Shown: positions 5,997-10,448 of the stretch, in pieces
Numbering within the stretch: position 1 is the first letter of the stretch
How the letters are laid out: every line of letters starts with the position of its first letter
Origin: Flavobacteriaceae bacterium
GTDB lineage: Bacteria > Bacteroidota > Bacteroidia > Flavobacteriales > Flavobacteriaceae
Assembly (NCBI GenBank): GCA_947461915.1
Contig: CANHNG010000032.1
Location: forward strand, 1-10,448
Length of the DNA: 10,448 bases
Direction: 5' to 3'
Notes under the pieces: model-generated
Told to the model about the DNA's origin: nothing
The model's input: only the letters and a program-made list of their open reading frames with translations
Database searches by the model: none
Position numbers and translations under genes: made by a program

Positions 5997-7346
5997 TTAA
6001 AATCCTAAAATCATTTGTGCAATCCAAAAGTAAAGAATTATTCCAAATACATCATTTGTAGTGGAAACAAATGGTCCTGTTGCAATGGCGGGATCAATTT
6101 TATTCTTGTGAAGAAAAAGCGGAACCAATGTGCCTAAAATTGCTGCAAATAAAATAACTACTATTATTGATATCGAGATGGCCAAACCTACTTGATATTG
6201 CTGATACATAAACGAATGATAACTAAGCAACAATAATGAAATTATGGTTCCAGAAATCATGGCAACAGCAATTTCTTTGCTGAAATAACTTCGGCTGAAT
6301 TCTTTCAAAGTTCCGTTTGCCAAACCTTGAACCACAATTGCTGAAGCTTGGACTCCTATATTTCCAGCAGTTGCCGAAAGCAATGGCACAAAAATAATTA
6401 AAGTGGAATATTTTTGGAAGGCACTTTCATTGCTTTTTAATACAAATGAAGCTATAATTTCAATGACCATGCCAATTAAAAGCCAAGGTAAACGTGCTTT
6501 TGTCAATTCGAGTACACTATCCCCAGCTTCTACGTCCTGTGTAATACCTGCCGCCAATTGATAATCCTGATCGGCTTCGTCCTTGATTACGTCCACAATG
6601 TCATCAATGGTAATTCGTCCGACCAATCTTTCCAATTCATCAATCACCGGAATGGCTTCCAAATCGTATTTTTGCATAATACGGGCAACCTCAACATCTT
6701 CGACATCGACATTTACCGAATTTAATTTCTTGATATAGACTTCGCTAATTGGTGTTTTTGCCGCCGTTGTCAGCAAATCTTTTAACGACAAACGTCCTAA
6801 AAGTCGGTCTTCGTCATCAACCACATAAATAGAATGCACTCTTGAAATGTTTTTGGCTTGAATTCGCATTTGCTTGATACAAGTAAAAACATTCCAGTTT
6901 TCATTAACTTTCACCAACTCCTTATGCATAATTCCCCCCGCAGTATCCTCTTTGTAACGCAACAAATCAACAATGTCCTTGGCGTGTTCCACATCTTGGA
7001 GCTCGGAGATTACTTCTTGCTTTTTGCTTTGTGAGAGTTCGGCAATAATATCCGCCGCGTCATTGGTTTCAAGTTCGTCAAGTTCTTCCGCGATTTCTTT
7101 TGGCGAAAGCCTACTCAATATTTTTTCGCGCAAATCATCCTCTAATTCCAGAAGAATTTCGGCTGTTTTTTCGCTATCTAAAACCTTGAAAATGTAGGTT
7201 GCTTCATCAAAATCAAGCTCATCAAGAATTTCTGCAATATCAGCGTGGTGCAAGTCATTCAACAAAACGCCCAGTTGCTGGTCGTCTTTACTTTGAATAA
7301 ATTGCTCTAATTCTTGGATTAGCTCTTTGCTGATTTTAAATTCCAT
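5997..7346 (-). CDS. mgtE: MgtE magnesium channel/transporter
   Basis: This 449-residue inner-membrane Mg2+ channel has the standard MgtE architecture. Residues about 1-130 are the helical, very acidic N domain, with repeats such as [15 protein letters not shown]. Residues about 135-260 are a pair of CBS domains, starting at TAGGIM (135-140) and including GRLSLKDLL and [12 protein letters not shown]. From about 285 on come five hydrophobic segments (roughly 287-303, 315-340, 359-377, 387-412, 425-447). Pore signatures are intact: [17 protein letters not shown] (327-343) and [20 protein letters not shown] (416-435) with the conserved Asp418 and Asp432. In characterised MgtE, Mg2+ bound between the N and CBS domains closes the pore, giving built-in feedback. 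The ATG at 7346 overlaps the end of rsmA by 11 bp, so translational coupling is likely. This leaves no room for an upstream Mg2+ riboswitch directly before mgtE. Confidence 0.96.
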   Translation of the reverse strand: MEFKISKELIQELEQFIQSKDDQQLGVLLNDLHHADIAEILDELDFDEATYIFKVLDSEKTAEILLELEDDLREKILSRLSPKEIAEELDELETNDAADIIAELSQSKKQEVISELQDVEHAKDIVDLLRYKEDTAGGIMHKELVKVNENWNVFTCIKQMRIQAKNISRVHSIYVVDDEDRLLGRLSLKDLLTTAAKTPISEVYIKKLNSVNVDVEDVEVARIMQKYDLEAIPVIDELERLVGRITIDDIVDVIKDEADQDYQLAAGITQDVEAGDSVLELTKARLPWLLIGMVIEIIASFVLKSNESAFQKYSTLIIFVPLLSATAGNIGVQASAIVVQGLANGTLKEFSRSYFSKEIAVAMISGTIISLLLLSYHSFMYQQYQVGLAISISIIVVILFAAILGTLVPLFLHKNKIDPAIATGPFVSTTNDVFGIILYFWIAQMILGF

Positions 7347-8115
7347 CGGCCTCTATTTTTTGGGTAAGCGCTATAAATTGTTCTACGTTAAGTTGTTCCG
7401 GACGAAGATTAAAAACGGCATCTTCTTTTAAACTATCGGACAAATTTAATGTTTTTAAACTATTTCTCAGTGTTTTTCTTCGTTGCTGGAACGCAGTTTT
7501 TACCACCGTGAAAAACAACTTTTCCCCGCAAGGCAGACTATAGTTTTCCTTTCGGCACAAACGCAACACACCCGACTTTACTTTTGGCGGCGGAATAAAA
7601 ACATTTTCATCAACCGTAAACAAATATTCGGCATCGTAAAAAGCCTGAACTAAAACGGATAGAATTCCATAGGCTTTGGTGCCCTTTTTTTCGCAAATAC
7701 GTTCGGCCACTTCTTTCTGGAACATTCCGGCAAATTCGGGAATTTGGTCTCGGTATTCCAACGCTTTGAACACTATTTGCGTCGAAATATTATATGGGAA
7801 ATTCCCGATGATAGCAAACTGTTTTCCCTCAAAAACTTCGTTGATATTGTATTTCAAGAAATCTTTGGAGATGATTTTGCCGTGTAATTTGGGATAATTC
7901 ACATCCAGATATTCAACCGATTCGGAGTCAATTTCGATAACGTAAGTGTTGACAGGTTTTTCTAACAAGTACTTGGTCAAAACGCCCATTCCCGGGCCTA
8001 TTTCTAACACATCATTATAGCCTTCGAGATTCAAAGTATCCGCAATTGCCTTGGCGATGCTTTCATCTTTCAAGAAATGTTGTCCGAGGTGTTTTTTAGC
8101 TTTTACTTTTTCCAT
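7336..8115 (-). CDS. rsmA: 16S rRNA dimethyladenosine transferase RsmA (KsgA)
   Basis: This 259-residue SAM-dependent methyltransferase dimethylates the two adjacent adenines in the terminal helix 45 of 16S rRNA (E. coli A1518/A1519), late in 30S assembly. Family motifs occur in order: KKHLGQHFL (7-15), SAM-binding LEIGPGMG (37-44), acidic VIEID (59-63), KDF (84-86), catalytic NFPYNI (105-110, F replacing the more common L), FQKEVAERI (132-140), [14 protein letters not shown] (173-186) and [12 protein letters not shown] (209-220). Length is typical (about 260-275). The ATG at 8115 gives the canonical N-terminus just ahead of KKHLGQHFL. It is first in the rsmA-mgtE-proC cluster, preceded by a 205-bp spacer that contains a palindromic repeat and a possible promoter. 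Its last codons overlap the mgtE start. Confidence 0.97.
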   Translation of the reverse strand: MEKVKAKKHLGQHFLKDESIAKAIADTLNLEGYNDVLEIGPGMGVLTKYLLEKPVNTYVIEIDSESVEYLDVNYPKLHGKIISKDFLKYNINEVFEGKQFAIIGNFPYNISTQIVFKALEYRDQIPEFAGMFQKEVAERICEKKGTKAYGILSVLVQAFYDAEYLFTVDENVFIPPPKVKSGVLRLCRKENYSLPCGEKLFFTVVKTAFQQRRKTLRNSLKTLNLSDSLKEDAVFNLRPEQLNVEQFIALTQKIEADGI

Positions 8116-8143
8116 TCCGCTTTTTGTCTTTCCCGCGCAGGCG

Positions 8144-8152
8144 CAAAAGTTA
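8144..8152 (-). promoter_or_regulatory. Possible promoter -7 region for the rsmA operon
   Basis: On the minus strand this reads TAACTTTTG, which fits the TAnnTTTG consensus only with one extra base or one mismatch. It ends 28 bp before the rsmA ATG. A GC-rich stretch (8134-8144) follows in the would-be leader, which is unusual for this AT-rich DNA. No good -33 TTG is visible at the normal distance. Weak call, based on position and partial match. Confidence 0.3.
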
Positions 8153-8198
8153 TCTATTGTTAGTTATTCTATAATTCTAATGTTGTATTCAAATGGGA

Positions 8199-8293
8199 CA
8201 CAGATGACGCAGATTTTACTGATTGTCACGAATTTTTTTCTGAATATCAATATTAAAGATCTGTTCAAATCTGTTCAATCCGTGTTATCTGTG
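8199..8293. repeat. Imperfect palindrome built from 9-bp GAT-led repeats
   Basis: Between the DUF4286 gene and rsmA. The left arm has GAT, GAT, GAT, GAA at 8203, 8212, 8221 and 8230, an exact 9-bp period. The right arm has the same on the opposite strand, with ATC at 8287-8289, 8278-8280, 8269-8271 and 8259-8261 (steps of 9, 9 and 10). The outer ends pair as CACAGAT (8199-8205) with ATCTGTG (8287-8293), and inner parts pair partly. From memory, intergenic sequences of this CAGAT...ATCTGTG type are very common in Bacteroidota genomes; copy number here cannot be judged from one window. No gene overlaps it convincingly. Confidence 0.75.
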
Positions 8294-8320
8294 GCTAATT
8301 ATTTCCCAACAAAACACTTT

Positions 8321-8632
8321 TTAATGTTCCGAAATCACTTCCAACTCGGTTCTAAAAGAAAGCATTTTGTCTCCAAATAATTTTATTCCTTCTTCACGTA
8401 ATTTTGGAGCCTCTTCTTGGTAATATTTTTCTAAAGTTGCTTTGCTATCTGTTGTGTATTGAACAGAATAGGTTAGTCCCCCCATTTCTTCCTCAATTAA
8501 AACCCTTACCATTCTTGCTGATGAGAATTTTCCCGTGGCCAGCATTTCAGGGATGTGTTTGTGTTGCATCCAAATCATCCATTGGTCATGGACGCTTTCG
8601 TGTATGTTTGTGGTGATATTGTAAATGATCAT
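8321..8632 (-). CDS. DUF4286 family protein
   Basis: This is a 103-residue soluble protein with no signal peptide or membrane segment. It begins MIIYNITTNI, followed by a helix with HDQWMIWMQHKHIPEML (15-31), strands VRVLIEEEMGG and LTYSVQYT (42-60), and an amphipathic helix LEKYYQEEAPKLREEGIKLFG (67-87). It ends with a strand, FRTELEVI. The alternating strand/helix pattern suggests a ferredoxin-like or dimeric alpha-beta-barrel fold, as in small monooxygenase-like or EthD-like proteins. I recognise the DUF4286 family by its N-terminus and the WMIWM and YSVQY segments, but no function is established and none is assigned. It is 61 bp after the TPR gene on the same strand and probably shares its transcript; rsmA follows 205 bp further on. 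The ATG at 8632 fits the family N-terminus. Confidence 0.82.
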   Translation of the reverse strand: MIIYNITTNIHESVHDQWMIWMQHKHIPEMLATGKFSSARMVRVLIEEEMGGLTYSVQYTTDSKATLEKYYQEEAPKLREEGIKLFGDKMLSFRTELEVISEH

Positions 8633-8637
8633 TATTA

Positions 8638-8681
8638 AGGTTATTAGGTTATCCGTTTAGACTGTTTAGAATAAACTAAAC
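8638..8681. repeat. Short direct and inverted repeats between the TPR and DUF4286 genes
   Basis: The 61-bp spacer contains two adjacent 8-bp copies, AGGTTATT (8638-8645) and AGGTTATC (8646-8653). It also has GTTTAG twice in direct orientation with a 9-bp step (8655-8660, 8664-8669). The second copy forms a perfect 6-bp hairpin with CTAAAC at 8676-8681 around a 6-base loop. It might influence translation of DUF4286 or partly terminate the TPR transcript, but the stem is AT-rich and short. Functional meaning is uncertain. Confidence 0.5.
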
Positions 8682-8693
8682 TTATAGACTTTT

Positions 8694-10448
8694 TTAAAGA
8701 TTCTTGTCTCCCCGCAATTGCCTGTATTTTTTTCGAGCATCAACAAAGTAAATACTGTCTTGATGATTAAAAATTATTTTCTCGTACAATGACTTTGCCT
8801 TTTCAGGTTGTTGTAACTTATTGTTTTCAATTTCTGCCGAAAAATACAACGCTTCATCAATGTAAATTCCGTCAGCGTGTTGTGCTATGATATTCTGATA
8901 TTGGCTTAAAGCCAAATCATATTCGCCTTGTTTTTCGTAAATTTTCCCCAAACGCAAGAAAGTTACTGCTTCAATTTGCTTCGCCTGTTCGGGCGTAGCC
9001 CTCGAGTCCTGCCCTTTGAAGCTTTTTAAAATTGATTGAAACTGTGCAATCGATTCCTGATTTCTGTTTTGATATAACAAATAATCGCCTTTCGCAAATT
9101 GTTTCAGGGCGGTTTGGGTCGAATCGGCAACGGTATTGTCGCTGATTAAGAGGAAATATTCCAAGGCATCGTTGGCAATCAATTGCGTACTGGCGGATTT
9201 TAATTCCTTGAACTGTTTCAAAGCCCATACAAAATCTCCCTGAAAATAAGAGGTTTTTGCGGCTTTCAAACTCGCTTCGTGCGCCACTTCATCGTTTTTT
9301 AAATCTTCTTCAATTTGAGAATAATAAAGCAATGCCTGATTGAATTTTTCTTCGAAAAGCAAAATGTCTGCCAACTCCATTTTGGCCTGAGCCACTTCAT
9401 AAGGATTCAATTGCAACTCAAGTGCTTTCTTGATTATGGATTTCCCTTCCTCTGGTTTTCGCAAATTAAACGCCACGAAATGAGCCTGAATCAACTGCAA
9501 AGATAAGGTGGTGGGACTTGTTTCATACTTAGCCAATAAACCAATTAATTCTGTATTGATGGCCACAAAGTCCTTTTCCTGAGCCTTTTCAATTTTCATT
9601 TTTAATAAGTAGGAATGAGCTTGGATGAGCAACTCTAAATCATTCGTGTTTTCCAATACAAATCCCAAAATTTCCTTGGCTGTTTCGTGATCCTGCTCTT
9701 CAATGGCAAGTTGCCCTAAACTCACAATGCTGGAAAGCGATTCCGGGCTGCGTTTATAAATTGATTTTTCTTGGATAAAAGCCTTGCCAAATTCTTTTTG
9801 TTGAACATAAAACCAACTCAAATAATGGTTCCAAAAAACGTCTTGGTCTTTTTGTGTCCTTAAAATTAGTGCCTTGCGCAAAGTTTCATTAAAATTGGCA
9901 TCGCCATCTTCAACCATAAAACGAGCCAATTGATTTTGAATCAAAATCGAATTTTGGGGATTGGCGTAGGCTTCGTTAAGAAAGGTCGAAATCATCATTT
10001 CGGTATTGCCCAGTTGACCGTAAAGCAGGGCGATTTGATAATTAAAATTAAAAGTCGGGACTAAAGCTACAGCCGTTTGGTAGGATTTCAAAGCATAATC
10101 CAACAAGACTTTTTTCTCGAAAGAATTCGAAATGTTGTACACTTCATTTGGATTTTTCCTGATTCGGTCGATTGCTTGGTCATAATACTTTTTGGCAGAA
10201 GCCTCATTCTTTTGTAACTGGAAATTATAACCCAATTCCACCAAAAGATTGGCTTGCTTGTATTTGTCCAATCGGGCTTGAATGGCTTTTTCGGCAACGT
10301 CAAATTGCTGTAATTGTTGGTAGCACTCTATCGTTTTTTGAAAATATTGTGAATTTTGAGGTGTTGCTTTTAGCAATTCTTCGAAACTGATTTTGGCTTT
10401 TTCAAAATCGCCTTTGTCGAAATAATACTGCGCCAACTGCTCGTTTTG
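8694..10448 (-). CDS. TPR-repeat protein, N-terminus outside the window (partial)
   Basis: The reading frame stays open to the right edge, so the gene starts beyond 10448; 584 residues are visible. No true start is present: a TTG at 10436 is preceded by in-frame coding sequence (QNEQ) and continues the first repeat. The visible protein is almost entirely helical tetratricopeptide repeats. Clear examples are the first (YYFDKGDFEKAKISFEELLK), ANLLVELGYNFQLQKNEASA, MELADILLFEEKFNQALLYY, YFQGDFVWALKQFKEL, LRLGKIYEKQGEYDLALSQY and, near the C-terminus, the EIENNKLQQPEKAKSLYEKI repeat. It ends QLRGDKNL. TPRs are protein-protein docking scaffolds; in Bacteroidota such proteins are often secreted or periplasmic, but a signal peptide would be outside the window. 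No partner can be named. DUF4286 follows 61 bp downstream. Confidence 0.9.
   Translation of the reverse strand, partial: QNEQLAQYYFDKGDFEKAKISFEELLKATPQNSQYFQKTIECYQQLQQFDVAEKAIQARLDKYKQANLLVELGYNFQLQKNEASAKKYYDQAIDRIRKNPNEVYNISNSFEKKVLLDYALKSYQTAVALVPTFNFNYQIALLYGQLGNTEMMISTFLNEAYANPQNSILIQNQLARFMVEDGDANFNETLRKALILRTQKDQDVFWNHYLSWFYVQQKEFGKAFIQEKSIYKRSPESLSSIVSLGQLAIEEQDHETAKEILGFVLENTNDLELLIQAHSYLLKMKIEKAQEKDFVAINTELIGLLAKYETSPTTLSLQLIQAHFVAFNLRKPEEGKSIIKKALELQLNPYEVAQAKMELADILLFEEKFNQALLYYSQIEEDLKNDEVAHEASLKAAKTSYFQGDFVWALKQFKELKSASTQLIANDALEYFLLISDNTVADSTQTALKQFAKGDYLLYQNRNQESIAQFQSILKSFKGQDSRATPEQAKQIEAVTFLRLGKIYEKQGEYDLALSQYQNIIAQHADGIYIDEALYFSAEIENNKLQQPEKAKSLYEKIIFNHQDSIYFVDARKKYRQLRGDKNL

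Noticed and set aside
7336..7346. Possible frameshift or gene fusion between rsmA and mgtE
   Set aside because: Both proteins are full length with intact termini; the overlap is an ordinary operon junction.
8051..8380. Plus-strand open frame covering the rsmA start, the spacer and the DUF4286 end
   Set aside because: It runs antisense through two confident genes and across the palindromic repeat, with no family resemblance.
8971..9228. Second minus-strand frame inside the TPR gene
   Set aside because: It lies fully within the TPR coding region in another frame, with no domain and no initiation context.
10434..10436. TTG at 10436 as the TPR gene start
   Set aside because: The same frame continues upstream to the window edge and the codon is inside the first TPR helix, so the gene is truncated by the window.

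Overview
The window looks like a chromosomal housekeeping stretch from a member of the Bacteroidota, most likely a Flavobacterium-like organism. The DNA is AT-rich. Two spacers carry the Bacteroidota promoter -7 motif TAnnTTTG, and there are no clear Shine-Dalgarno sequences. Several proteins have a flavobacterial character: a fused two-domain ornithine-lipid-type acyltransferase, a DUF4286 protein, and a TM2 protein ending in KKGWF. I see no phage, transposase, CRISPR array, tRNA or rRNA.

Layout. Positions 1-54 hold a hairpin with short tandem repeats, downstream of an OmpA-type lipoprotein gene (55-996, minus). That gene lies 32 bp behind an exodeoxyribonuclease III gene (xth, 1029-1793, minus), so the two are probably co-transcribed. 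A 110-bp divergent promoter region separates xth from a plus-strand OlsF-like bifunctional acyltransferase (1904-3703). A strong, probably bidirectional terminator (3731-3764) closes that gene and also faces the converging TM2-domain gene (3771-4052, minus). Everything from there to the right edge is on the minus strand. Read in transcription order it is: a TPR-repeat protein cut by the window edge (10448-8694), DUF4286 (8632-8321), rsmA (8115-7336), mgtE (7346-5997), proC (5986-5210), a D-2-hydroxyacid dehydrogenase (5091-4135), and the TM2 gene.

How the genes relate. rsmA, mgtE and proC are packed tightly (11-bp overlap, then a 10-bp gap) and look like one operon joining small-subunit rRNA maturation, magnesium uptake and the last step of proline synthesis. 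The TPR and DUF4286 genes are close enough to share a transcript. The olsF-like gene would make ornithine lipids, which are phosphorus-free membrane lipids. The OmpA lipoprotein would tie the outer membrane to peptidoglycan. Both belong to the cell envelope, but nothing in the sequence links their control.

The most unusual signal is in the spacers rather than the genes. Several spacers are built from short, phased, degenerate repeats arranged as inverted pairs: octads/heptads around AGTC at 1-45, heptads GATTnnn at 5099-5205, nonads GATnnnnnn at 8199-8293, and a weaker case at 8638-8681. They have the same architecture but different repeat lengths and sequences. I find no convincing undescribed gene system; these repeat elements are the best lead.
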